This document shows positions 23,210 through 34,339 of a stretch of DNA of 64,000 nt, one piece after another; position 1 is the first letter of the stretch; every line of letters begins with the position of its first letter. A program made the translations under genes and the position numbers. Origin of the DNA: Adineta steineri. Its lineage: Eukaryota; Rotifera; Eurotatoria; Adinetida; Adinetidae. Where the stretch lies: NCBI GenBank assembly GCA_905250115.1, contig CAJNOI010000068.1, forward strand, positions 96,637 through 160,636. Reading direction: 5' to 3'. The notes beneath the pieces were generated by a model. It made no database searches, had not been told where the DNA came from, and worked only from the letters and a program-made list of their open reading frames with translations.

Positions 23210-23716
23210 ACCCATGTCTTCAAAATCGCCAAGGTTTGGGCAGTGAATCGCGATTTTTTAAAATATTGACGATTATATCACCAGTAGAGAATGCTTATTT
23301 TGTCGGAATCATTATGAATCAAGACTTTTCGACAAAAAATCGGCAAAAAGTCCTTAGTTTTGACGATTTTATCGTGATAGAGCTCACAAGTAATCGGCTT
23401 CTATATCGCGATAAAATCACCAATTTTTTCGGGATTTTTGGTGGCATGCATAGTGCAGTATAAAATGGTGTTAAATTATCTAGTATATTAAAATTTTGTC
23501 ATTTATGATGACTATATTTTCATCCAAAAATAATCGTCACTTCGGACGATTTTATCGCGATTTTGCGAAAAATAATCGTCTATCAAATCGCGATTAATCG
23601 ACCGCTTTTTATCGAAATATTGGCCTATTGCGATATATCGCGATAAATCTCACAATTAATCGGGTGCTAAATCGCGATTAAATCGTCGATTTTGCCCCGA
23701 TTTTGTCGACATGGGT
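23210..23716. mobile_element. Fold-back element rich in TCGCGAT words
   Basis: The ends are inverted: ACCCATGTCTTCAAAATCG at 23210 and the complement of ACCCATGTCGACAAAATCG ending at 23716 (about 17 of 19 match). The interior is crowded with ATCGCGAT and CGATTTTATCGCG words in both orientations. No transposase. No convincing target duplication. Confidence 0.6.
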
Positions 23717-23995
23717 GGGCTAATTCAGGTTCATCTTTATTTACTCTCTAAGTATTTATATTGCTTTTGACTAATATGTTTACTAGTCCATAAACCATAG
23801 AGTAAATTATTTGTACGTTCAACTAAAGATTAAAGTAGATGTATATTACCCAAGTCTTAATTATGGAAATAATGGTTCATAAACAAAATGTTCTGTTGGA
23901 TTTAATATATTTGTTCCCTTTTCTGAAAGAAAGGGTTATAGACTCGATAAAAATGCTTAAAGTTTGTCTGTTTGTCAATTTGTTTGTCTAAGCCA
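23717..23995 (-). pseudogene. Second Athena-like RT fragment (N-terminal part)
   Basis: The complement contains LVERTNNLLYGLWTSKHISQ and KQYKYL, the segment that normally precedes NKDEVELAYLYFLPKTHK in these elements. The last ~30 bases (23717-23750) repeat the GCTAATTCA-TTCATCTTTATTTAC sequence also present at 21977-22008. It is broken by stops and separated from the other RT piece by about 1.7 kb. Confidence 0.65.
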
Positions 23996-24895
23996 AGTAG
24001 ATTGCAGCATTTTATGAATAAGTGAAAAGTTATCGACGGTCATTAGAGAATAATTAATCGAAGATGGTCGGGGAATCTGGATCTGAGGTTAGTTTATGAA
24101 AACTTTTATCTCTCATTGTTTTACACAAAGGATAGGTTTTATGCGAAAAACATTTTGATGGATCCAGTGAAGGTGCCCTAAGTTTGTTTTTTTAATTTGT
24201 GTACATTTGTATAATATTTTTAACAGCCAAAAATGCTCAAGAATAGTAGGAAGAGTTATCATAATCATACATAGTTAGAATGTATGGGTTATTGCTAAAA
24301 ATATTTTAATAAAGCAAATCCCTAAGACATTCCTACGATTATATAAACTGACACTAGATATATAAGAAAAACTACATTTTCATTTCACAAATCTTTAAAT
24401 TTCTTCATCCGTAGTATTACAATTCGTGTTTGTAAGGAAAATGAGCCTTTGTGATACAATATACTTCTAATCGATGTATATAAGTTATTTTATTCAATAA
24501 TGATTACAGTGAGTGGCAACAATATATATATATATAGTTGATAAAGCCCAGATAGAAAGAAAACATGAAAGAAAAGGAGAGAGAGACTAGAGAGCGCGGA
24601 GGAGAAGGAAAATGTATCGATAGGAAAAGAACAAGAAACAGGAAGGAGGGGATAAAAATATCACGTGTTAGTGAAATGGGCAAGAGGGGTACCGTTCGAA
24701 AGGATGTCTTCCTGTTGTCTTGGCACTGTATTATTAGAGTTGTTGGCGTTTTTTATCAATAACCCATTCTATGTAAAAGAAATTGAACAGTAATAGTCGA
24801 TTACAAGTTATTTTACATATAGAAAAATATTTTCTTCGATCATACATACCCTCTTTAATTTATGACGATTTTCTCGAGCACTTTTTTCCATTTTA
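23996..24895. other. Gene-free spacer with (TA)n and purine-rich tract
   Basis: A short (AT) run at 24521-24536 and a purine-rich stretch at about 24555-24660. The plus-strand open frame 24565-24762 is an outcome of that biased composition. No gene supported. Confidence 0.4.
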
Positions 24896-25690
24896 TTATT
24901 TGATTGAGGTGTGTGTGTTTCTTTTGTATATGCTTGACCCTACATTTTCTTGTTGATATCGATGATATATCAAGATGAGACATAATTTTAATTTTGGTAA
25001 ACGAAATATTTGCAGATAAAGTTCTGTTAAATCTTTTATAAAATCAATTAAATTTATATTTAATGATAATAAATTTGGTAAGTTTATCGGATGTTTTAAT
25101 AAATTTTTAAAACATATTGAATCGGTTTTATCAAGAACTAATGTTTTAAGCTGAACAAATTTACAAAGTATTTTTGGTGGAGAAAATATTATACTCAGAT
25201 GGGACAATCCGGCACAGAAACGACTGGTTCCATAGTATTATGGAGATTTCATGAAAGCAGTACTCTCTTTGAACAGATCCGGTAACCAAATCCGTTCGGT
25301 TCCACTTAAAACTAATTCCAGGATCCAATTCCTGGCATTTTCGAGCAGGTTTTCTGACATTTTTCATCGAAAACTCATAGGAATACTTCTTCAGGGATCA
25401 TCGATCTGGGTAATTGTACTAAATGGATTTGATAAACGTAAATAAGTTATTCGATTTCGAGTAGGTTTAATTATGTTTTCATTATATTCATTAAACTGTC
25501 TTTTTGCTATTGTTGAAATATTTATTTGAAGATTAGAAGTTAAATAGAAATAAAGATTTTCAAATCATTTATTTAAATTTGAAAAACCATTATAAATATC
25601 ATAAATATCAATATAATCAAATATTTCATAAACCATTTCATTTGCTCAATCTTCATATTGAGAGACAAAATTTTTAACAATTTGTTTTGC
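24896..25690 (-). pseudogene. F-box/LRR-like protein pseudogene, interrupted
   Basis: The complement reads, from about 25690 down: IVKNFVSQYED, stop, ANEMVYEIFDYIDIYDIYNG, FSNLNK, stop, FENLYFYLTSNLQINISTIA and NRITYLRLSNPFSTIT. It resumes near 25190 with IFSPPKILCKFVQLKTLVLD and LLKHPINLPNLLSLNINLID. This matches the F-box-like plus leucine-rich layout common in bdelloid genomes (from memory). Two stops in the F-box part and a foreign stretch of roughly 215 bases (about 25192-25405) between NPF and IFSPP show it is dead. Confidence 0.65.
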
Positions 25691-25711
25691 TATGATGAGG
25701 TCACTGAATGG

Positions 25712-26026
25712 TTAACATTGAGTGACTTGATCACTATCGGAATCGTTCGATAGGTTGACGGTGGTCTGGTGATATTCTTGGGGACAACTGGTGTTGTAGA
25801 ATACCAAGCTGGATCTTGAGGATGGTCGTGGTGTTTGATCTTGGGTGGATGGTGATGTAGATGGTGTTATTAGTGGTGGAGTTGATAATGATGCTGATGT
25901 AGGCGATGGTGATGCGTATGGGGTGGTTCTATGGCATATTTTTATCGGAGTCGGTTCCTTCGCTCCTTTCTTCGTTTGGTTCGTTGAAAACGGACTCCTA
26001 GCATCGATGGCATACCTCGAGAACAT
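25712..26026 (-). other. Pro/Ser/Thr-rich open frame, status unclear
   Basis: 104 codons from ATG to stop, with a central region of alternating Pro, Ser and Thr (roughly residues 35-75). Base composition is less AT-rich than its surroundings. No domain or signal peptide. It sits just upstream of the F-box/LRR relic and could be a fragment of a repeat-encoded protein or the disordered part of a lost gene. Confidence 0.25.
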
Positions 26027-26513
26027 ATAATTTAGATAAAGAAATTCAGATAAGAGATATTACATTTGAAGAGATATCTAGATGAAAGATATCAATAGAT
26101 GTATTACAAAGAAGTATCACACATCCATATGACAAAGTATTCATCGGGGTTTACAAAGCAACAGAATGAATAAGAAATACATCATAACATAACACATGAT
26201 ATCCAACTGATTACTATTTCAAACAAGGGTATATATTGATGTCTCTCCAGATTATAAATATCGCGTGTATTTTAGCATAAAGTATCCTTTATCAGCAACT
26301 TATATATTCAGTATAACCAATCCATTTAGGTAAGTTTTACGTTTTTCCTCTTTTTCTCTTCTAAATTCTGATAAAGTCAAGTTACAACTTGACAGAAACG
26401 AATTAATAAATTCAGGAAAAAATTTATATTTTTTTTATTTTTATTTAAATATATATGTTGACAGAGTGTTAGTGAACAATGTTATATTTTAAATAGTTAG
26501 AAGTTACAGGATT
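26027..26513. other. 3' flank of the cassette-exon gene
   Basis: AT-rich; no gene. A stretch near 26060-26220 weakly resembles 30260-30420 on the other side of the neighbouring gene. Confidence 0.3.
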
Positions 26514-29500
26514 TCATTTAGGTTTTCGCTCTGTCTTGCGCTTTTCATTTTGCAATGCTCTAATGAATTTATCTTTAGAGAGCACTCTGGTTTCTTTCGT
26601 GTTGTATTTTGTGTCACCAGATATATGTTTACATCGCGGGATCATAAGATTTTTTCTATCACGTGAAACAGAAATACACCATACTTTTCCACATTCTTCG
26701 CATACTCCTTCCCATCCATACCGCTCACCATGGCTTGTTGTCGTAACTTTGCCTGGTGCTATATAACCTGGTCGTTGGTATAATTCCATGTCTTTCAAAA
26801 ATTGATGTATCACGTCTACCTGGTGCTCTTTCGGTATGCTCATTCTCTGGACTGTAAGATAGAAAAAAGAATAAGTATTAAAAAAAATTTCTGAATTAAA
26901 AGAAACCAAGTCGCTAGATGTACTTACTAGCTCCTTTTTGGTCTATATTCACTTTACAGCCGTTCTCCAGGGTAACCATCGTTGTAGTTCTTGTTTTGGT
27001 TGCGTTTTTACCTATGAAAGGAATGAGAAATCTAGAATCAATTATATAGTGAGAATATCATACTTCTTTCATTAAAAATTGTTGTCGTCGTGCCATCGAC
27101 GTTTTGGAATTCTTTAGCCATTGTTGCGGTACTTTTTTCAACTACAAAAGATATGAGAAATATACAATCAATTATATACTGAGAATATCATACCTGCTTC
27201 TGTTGCAATTGTCGCCCACGAGCCATCGGGTTTTTGGAATTTTCTAGTTCGTGTTGCAGATATTTTTCGACCTATAAAAGAAATGAGAAATATACAATCA
27301 ATTATATACTGAGAATATCATACCNNNNNNNNNNAAGAAATGAGAAATATACAATCAATTATATACTGAGAATATCATACCTGCTTGTTCATAAGTATTC
27401 GTCGTGCGACCGTCTTTTTGGAATTCTTTTTTTCTTGTTTCGACGCCTTTTTGATCTATAAAAGAAATGAGAAATATACAATCAATTATCTATCGACGTT
27501 AACGTACAAGCTAATTTCCTGCGAGTGACTTTCGTACCATCAACCTCGATTTCTTGTGACATATAGTCATTGAGACGGCGACCTAAAGAAAAATTAATAA
27601 TAACTTTCTAAATTTCAGAGGACTAGCTCCCGCATTATTGAAAAAAATAGATGCTTATGTTATCAAAGAGTACAATATAAGAAACTGTATGTTTGATGAT
27701 ACTCACCTTTTTCGCGCATTTCTTCTTTTGAACCTTGATTCGGTCGGCCGACGAAGTTGAAGCCAAAGTTCCCTTCCCGTCCAAGTAACATTGAGCATAA
27801 TGTTTCCATTTGGATTAGTTCGGGAACGGACTGGAAACAAAGTTTACAGACTTTTATCGAGATTTTTTTTGAATGAACTTACACGTAAGTCACTATGTGA
27901 CAGCAATGGTGTAATTTTAACCATTTGTTCGATTTTTTCTCGGTGATAACCTCCTTTGATTCTAAGAAAGTTTACCACCTTTGAAATCGAATCTATACAG
28001 AAAAATAGAATTATCGTAATATGACATATTGTGTTCATCTTAGAAAGTTTCTTTCAGAGTCTGTTATCGGTTACCGCTATTTCACCATGAATATCTCTGA
28101 TAATATCTACCAACTAGTTATGTGTGCATTCTGTAAAGCAACTGTACGTACCTGTACGGCTTGTGCAGTTGTAATAGTTGGCCTTTCGTTGAGGAAGATT
28201 CGTTGATTCCCCTATTTTTCCTTTGATGTTGACTATTTTTTTTTCTTCATGAATATCAACATTTTCAACTTGAAGAAGTTTCAGCTTTTTTAGCGTCTTA
28301 TCTGATAACATCTTTTTATAAATTGTTTTCGGTAAAGCAATGGTGAGTACATAGACTGCATACTTAGTGTGATGAAGCTCACAACCTAATTTACCATCAT
28401 CAACCTCGGCAGCTGTTAAGAAAGCAGGATTATCACCTCGTTGTGTAAGAGCACGCTATAATTAATAGAGATTTGAAACAGAAATTAATAAGTATGATAA
28501 CTATGAGTCTTACCAACAAAGTGTCATTTCCTGATTTATTATTGTACTTGCTCAGTTTTTCCAATAATTGTCGGAAAATCTTTTCAGTCTATGCAAGAAA
28601 TGATTATATCATTAGAAGGACTATATTAAATAGTTTATTGTATTTACATCTTTTTGATTACCATTGTAAAAGATTTCTCTAATGTTCTTATGTTGCCAAT
28701 GAGCATCAATACGCTCGCCTACCAATGATTTTAATTTTTGGATAGGCTGTAATAAACGACCGTATGAGAAATATAATATATACGTTTGGTCTCAATTACC
28801 TGCTCATCATTGGCACTTGCCAACCCTGACGATTGTGTCGTCGAACAGATTTGTTCTTTTGTAGATAGTGTATCAGGTTCCTGTAATTTAATCAAAGGAG
28901 CAAAGATAAAAAAGTAAGTCAAGTATGAATCAACACTATGTTCTAACCTTTTGAACGTCTTTTGAATCAGCAGAATTTGATGTATCGGATGTTGATTGTA
29001 ATTTTTTTTGGTTTGAATTAGTACTCTATATTGAAGTATAAAACATAGATGAGATAATCAAATAGTCTAGTCAGCTTACCGATGAAGTATTTGTTGATTT
29101 TGAGGACGCTACAGGTGCGTCCGAATCGCCACGGGTAGCCTTGTTTGGCCCAGTCGCTGGTTTCGGTGGTGTTAAACAGTCTGGTTTTCTTTTACTGCTG
29201 CCCTGTGGCCTACAAGAAACGTAAGATATATTAACTAGCTAGTAAGTTTCTGGTAAAGACATATAGGTATCATAGTAGATTTAAAAACTTCTTTCGACTA
29301 AAATCACAGTGTGAAAGGATCTTGAACATGATGAGATACCATCCTCAGCAATGAATTTCGACCCACACTCTATCGTATTATGAATCAATACTTACTTATT
29401 ATTGGATTTTTGTTCTTTATTGTCGACCGATAAATTGTTTGTTGGATCATTATTTTCCTATTATTAGATAGCTTTTATATATTTTATAGAAACATCGGTA

Positions 29501-29847
29501 AAATTACCTGTGTGGACTTATTGACAGATTCATCTAAAGATGATATGTCTGTCGCAACACCAACTTCAAAGATTTTCCATCCAGGTCGAAGATTTTCAGT
29601 TAGAGCCATCATTTCAGTATAGCCAGTAGCCATTTCATCAAGCTGTTTCTCATCGTTTTCATCGAGCCAATATTCTTCATCTTCTTGTCCTAGTTAATTT
29701 TGCATAATTTAGTATAATTATGATTAATTTTGATAATTTTTGCTTACCTGTTTCAAATTCATCCACAGTGGATCCAAAGGCTAATTCGCTCATTGAATTA
29801 GCAGTATCGTCTTTTTGATTATTTTTTTTAATGGGTTTTGGACCCAT
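26514..29847 (-). CDS. Unrecognised multi-exon protein with tandem cassette exons and Cys/His C-terminus
   Basis: Visible exons: 29847-29748, 29689-29508, 29457-29396, 29209-29080, 29025-28948, 28880-28800, 28746-28648, 28588-28514, 28455-28152, 27992-27883, 27830-27707, 27582-27508, 27455-27381, [gap], 27271-27194, 27141-27064, 27011-26928, 26851-26514. Sum 2073 nt, 690 aa, all phases consistent. Residues 1-94 are acidic. Residues 95-211 are a Ser/Lys-rich linker. Residues 212-448 are a helix-rich core (FRQLLEKLSKY, HHTKYAVYVLTIALPKTIY, GREGNFGFNFVGRPNQG). Residues 449-578 are about five ~25-residue repeats of the type TRTRKFQKPDGSW or MAKEFQNVDGTTTT. Residues 579-690 hold C629-x2-C632-x4-C637 and C652-x-H654, a possible zinc site. 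Ends in a Lys/Arg-rich tail. At least one exon is lost in the N gap. I do not recognise the family; nuclear or nucleic-acid work is only a guess. Confidence 0.75.
27012..27507 (-). repeat. Tandem exon-intron cassettes, about 127-130 bp
   Basis: Four visible introns or parts of introns share one sequence: donor GTATGATATTCTC, then AGTATATAATTGATTGTATA, then TTTCTCATTTCTTTTATAG. The complete ones are 52 bp (27507-27456, 27193-27142, 27063-27012). They alternate with 75-84 bp phase-1 exons encoding related ~25-residue repeats. The first intron of the set (27507-27456) shares only its 3' half. The pattern is serial duplication of an exon together with its intron. Confidence 0.88.
27325..27334. 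other. Assembly gap (10 N) inside the cassette array
   Basis: Ten Ns. On the minus strand, the sequence before the gap is the 5' part of a cassette intron and the sequence after it starts with the last base of an exon plus a fresh donor. The gap therefore hides an acceptor and at least one cassette exon; ten is a placeholder length. Confidence 0.95.
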
Positions 29848-30948
29848 AATTACTAGAAATAATGAAAAAAAATTACGATTAATATTACATCATATTGCAT
29901 CAAAAAATAACGACTTTGCGAACGATACCCTTCGCAACAAAACCGCTTATTCACTTACTTGAATATGTTGGTTATATTTGGTGAAAATATAAAATAGTAA
30001 AATAAGTGAAAATTTATCTAGAATGAAAGAATCATGCAATTAGAAAAATATGTTAAGTTATATAGTATGTTGAATGCAAATTGTGCTTGAGTGTATTGAA
30101 GTTTAATAAAAGCTAAATAATAAATAACGTTGTTACAATGAAGATAGAAGACCACACTATTCACACACTTTTACATAAGAAAACGCGAGCTTTATATATG
30201 TAGTGCAACTATGTAGGTATAAAGTTAGATGTGCATAGGATATCATCGATATGATATCTAAACAGAGAGATCTAGGTGAAAGATAGAAGAAATTACATCT
30301 GAAAAGATATTACAATAACTGTAGAAATACCTGGAAGAGAACGGATTAACATTGAGGTTAAAAATTAATAAAACGAACTAAAGCAAAATAGCATAACACT
30401 ATCCATATTTCTGATTGGTTTCAAAAAAATATTTGAGGGTGTGGATATAAGTATAGGTGAGTGTAGATAGACCTAAATAAAGTGACACCCAGACCCAAAC
30501 CCCCTTAGTTCTTCTAGTCCCCTAGTTCCCTTGCTCCCCCACTTTTTGGTCAGACAAGGGTATAGTTTTTTTCCAAAATTCAATTTGAAATAAAATAAAC
30601 CATAGACTCCATATCAAATGATATAAGAACGAACGAAATCGGAGAGGGATACCTCGAGAGGTTTCTGTACCGATTTCTGATGGAAGAGGTGTATGCGCTG
30701 ATGATACTACACCATCATTTATTTGCTCCTCTCAAGAATCGTATTGTTTTGATACACAACACACGCTTATATACGCGTACAGCGCATGCAAGTAATAGCG
30801 TCACAACTAGTGTCTAAAATAACATTAAAATTTTGATAAAATAAAAAAACAAATGATAAATTTCATGATGAACGAAAATAAATTCTATCTATTAATATAA
30901 AAAACGATTAAACTTACTTTATTCAGCATAATTATTACAACAGATAGT
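29848..30948. other. Intergenic region with a C-rich stretch
   Basis: Upstream of the cassette-exon gene. At about 30488-30541 the plus strand is C-rich, with loose repeats of CCCCTAGTTC. No gene or relic is recognised. Confidence 0.4.
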
Positions 30949-31166
30949 TTAGGCATTGTTACATGTATTTTTTACTGTGTTGGTTTGAGATTGTTGATTA
31001 TTATAATTCGTACTTGTTGGCTGTTGATAAAACGTATAGGTTGATTCCTCGTAGTTTCTATTATTGCCACCGTTATAGCTGTTTTGATCACCGCGTTTTT
31101 CTCTAAATAATGATGCATTAGCTGCAATGACGATCACAGCAATAATTATAAGGCATAAACATTTTT
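30949..31166 (-). pseudogene. Secreted-peptide gene, left copy (start lost)
   Basis: The complement encodes KCLCLIIIAVIVIAANAS followed by LFREKRGDQNSYNGG and an Asn/Gln/Thr-rich tail ending NTCNNA and stop. This is the hydrophobic core of a signal peptide followed by a short polar mature region with a KR pair. In frame, a stop lies directly before the Lys and no ATG is available; the homologous copy at 33529 does have one (MRMSKYLCLIII). The upstream sequence has lost several bases relative to that copy. Either this copy is dead or translation starts in an unseen upstream exon. Confidence 0.55.
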
Positions 31167-33610
31167 ATGTTTAATATCCACGATTGTTTAATTTGATTAT
31201 TGAATAATAATCAATAATGAATATTAAATGAGATAATTTTTTTTTGAGATTGTCAAAGATTTATATATGATATAAATGATCATTGTAACAACTTCTGAGT
31301 TATTATAGAACTGTATAAAAATATGTATTTATATAAACTTTTATTGTTCCAAAGAAATCGCAATTATACTGTATTTTCCTCGTTCTTTATATAGTACATT
31401 TGAAAAGATATAGTCGCACACGAACACATAAATATCTAAGTACAAAACTAATGTTTATCATCTAAGTAACACGCATTGATATCATGGGTTAGGTCTAAAG
31501 CATAAGAAGAGTTTTAAATAGAACGGATAAGTATAAGATCTCAAATTGTTTTCCATAGTTGGGTACATAAAGAAGTCAGAGGATAATAATGTAACATATG
31601 GATCATATGATGTATCAGCGGATGATAAGCGCATGTTCTCCATATGGTATAAGCATCGGTACAAAGTAGAGACAGAAAGGAAAAAGGAAGAAGAAAGAAA
31701 AGAAATCAAAGGAAAGAAGAAGCATGGAGAAAGTAGAAAAGAGAACTGTACAATCTTTTATATTGTCACAATCATTGATGTGGAAAAAAATATATTCTTT
31801 TTTGTTTAATATCCATTACGTCAGTCTTCTGATTTATTTTAAAATTAAATGAAGAAATAATTATAAAATATGATCATATCTGAATTTAATTAAAAACTAC
31901 TAAGTGTTGTTGACAATAAAAAAGAAAATAATGTTTAATATTCGAGAATAGTTTAAAGGGTAGAGTGATGACGTTATCTTTTTTTTCTTCTTATTTTTGT
32001 CTATGTAATAAAAAAAAGGTATGTTTTATAAATAGAAACGAAAAAAAGAAACGACGAAAAAAATCATGAATAAGACCAAATTTGCACTTGATAATATGAG
32101 AGAAAAAATAAATATTTATTTCAAATAATTTTACTTGTACAAAATAATAATATTTTGTTTTTGTTTCAATAACGAAATTTAAACCGTAGAGAAAGTATTG
32201 ACTATGTATATGATGAAATTCAAAAAGTCTTTGTCACGTAATGAATACATCAAATAAAATAGAAAATGAAAACGAATATTTATATTGTACTTTATATTTA
32301 ATAATATTAAAAGAAAAAACACCTGACGAAGTTCTACCAAAATAAATCAATATGGTATTATTGACTGAAAATTCGTATATGAGATATCAGTGTACAAATA
32401 TTTTAGAAGATATGTTTATTAAAATATTAATGTATGTTAGGGAAATATTTTGCGACTATAAAATTACATCGAATTATATTGATCCTATTTTTAATTCTCA
32501 ATATTTATTTTCATTAAATTAATTGAGAATTCTATAATAGGAAATTTTAGTTTAATAATTATCTGAAAAAAAATTTTCTGACACGAAATAGTGATATTTT
32601 TCATAGAAATGTATTCTTTCTAAACACTTTCTTATAATTAAAGAATCTAATTATACATAAATAATTTTTTTATCTATATTTTATATCCTATTGAAGAAAA
32701 TATATATACATTATAATGATAGATTTTAAATTATCACTTGGTATTTTTTACCTTTTTTCATAATAGAAGTTAGTATCACACAACTGATATAATTTTTATT
32801 AATGAAATATAAGATCCATTTTGACAAAAAAATCATAATTTATATTTAATGTGTAAATGACTGAAATTTGTCTTTTAAACGTAATATACAATAAAAACTA
32901 TTTTTATTTTCAGGTATACTGACTATCGTTTTTGAAAAAAGGAATATATTATTATTTTGTGCAAATAAAATTATTTCGAATAAAAATCAAAATCAATAAT
33001 TACTTACCTTGTTTTTAAATTTCATGTTCACACAAAAAGAACCCTTCATTTTCAAACAGATAAACCGAGTATTTTTCTCATATTATCAAGTGCAAGTTTT
33101 GTCTTATTCATGATTTTTTTGTCGTTTCTTTTTTTCGTCTCTTGTTTTCGTCTCTATTTATAAAACATACCTTTTTTTTATTACATAGACAAGAACAAGA
33201 AAAAAAAATAAGATGACGTCATCACTCTACCCTTTAAACTATTCCCATATTAAATATTATTTTCTTTTTTATTATTGACAGCACTCAGTAGTTTTTAATT
33301 AAATTCAAATATGATCATATTTTATAATTATTTCTTCATTTAATTTTAAAATAAATCAAAAAATTGACGTAATGAATATTAAATAAAAAAAGAATATATT
33401 TTTTCCACATCAAAATGATCATTTATATCGCATATAAACTTTTAAAAATCTCAACAAAAATTATCTCATTTAATATTCATTATTAATTATTATTCAACAA
33501 TAAAATTAAACAATCGTTGATATTGAATATGAGAATGTCGAAATATTTATGCCTTATAATTATTGCTGTGATCGTCATTGCAGCTAATGCATCATCGTTT
33601 AGAGAAAAAC
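31095..33610. repeat. Inverted duplication, arms facing each other
   Basis: Left arm 31095-about 32110 and right arm about 33070-33610 match in inverted orientation over the peptide signal sequence, its upstream region and a distal block containing GGTAGAGTGATGACGT and AAAAGGTATGTTTTATAAAT. About 960 bp lies between the arms. The left arm carries an extra 492 bp (31285-31776) bounded by ATCATT at 31279-31284 and 31771-31776. Divergence by eye is roughly 10-15 percent, so the duplication is not recent. No other gene is supported within it. Confidence 0.85.
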
Positions 33611-33618
33611 AAATATAA
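33529..33618 (+). pseudogene. Secreted-peptide gene, right copy (tail truncated)
   Basis: Starts ATG AGA ATG and encodes MRMSKYLCLIIIAVIVIAAN, then ASSFREKQI and stop: an intact signal peptide but only a few residues of mature region. The left copy continues for about 50 residues after the same REK. Homology to the left copy ends within the codons following REK, so the tail was lost at the duplication breakpoint or later. A genuine 29-residue peptide is unlikely. Confidence 0.5.
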
Positions 33619-34339
33619 TCTTCTATTATAATATTAGAATCAAATGTTTTATTGATAATTATATGGAAAAGTACAAATGAAAAGAAAAGAATTATATAAT
33701 TTAAGTTTTCTATTATTTCGATATAAAAATCTGATGAGAAGTAATTAAAATTTTTTGTTTTATTTTGTAATATTTGTATTCGAATTAAAATGAATATCAT
33801 ATTCTTCATAGTTCTAACAGATAAAAACAAAAAAAGAATTGTAGAATTGTTTTTGGTAAATTTTAAAAAGGAAAATTTTGTTTAAATTAATTTTACTCAA
33901 ATAATAATTCTATGATATGATTATTTTTATTAAACTGATTAATACTTTAATTTAGGATAATATTTATTTTAATTTCAATGATTTATTTATAAAATTTCGT
34001 AAACTTATTCTGTAGATATTTAATAAAACATCTTTATTTTATATAAGATTTATAAATATCATATTAAGAAAGAAATTTGACAAATAAGGATATTGAGATA
34101 ATATCACAAAAAAAGTGATAAAATAATATTCCTTTTTTTTTCATTCTTAGATTGAGATATTCAAATAAATAAAAATCTAATAATAGATAAAATATTATCA
34201 ATAGAATTCTTTTTTATAATTTATAATAATATTTTATAAGAAAAAGATTTTTTTATTTTAAATATTGAATCTTGTGAATATGAGTCAACCAAGGATCGAA
34301 ATCAATACCCTCATTCTCATTTTTTTGTTCTATCTGCCT
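33619..34339. other. AT-rich spacer
   Basis: Very AT-rich, no gene. A short open stretch begins at 34280 (ATG, hydrophobic, 33 codons), possibly belonging to the GPCR relic that follows. Confidence 0.35.

Noticed and set aside
24565..24762. Arg/Glu/Lys-rich plus-strand ORF
   Set aside because: It follows from the purine-rich tract; no sign of selection for protein.
31546..31809. Lys/Glu-rich plus-strand ORF within the extra 492-bp segment
   Set aside because: Mostly low-complexity AAG/GAA sequence, extends past the segment boundary, absent from the other arm.
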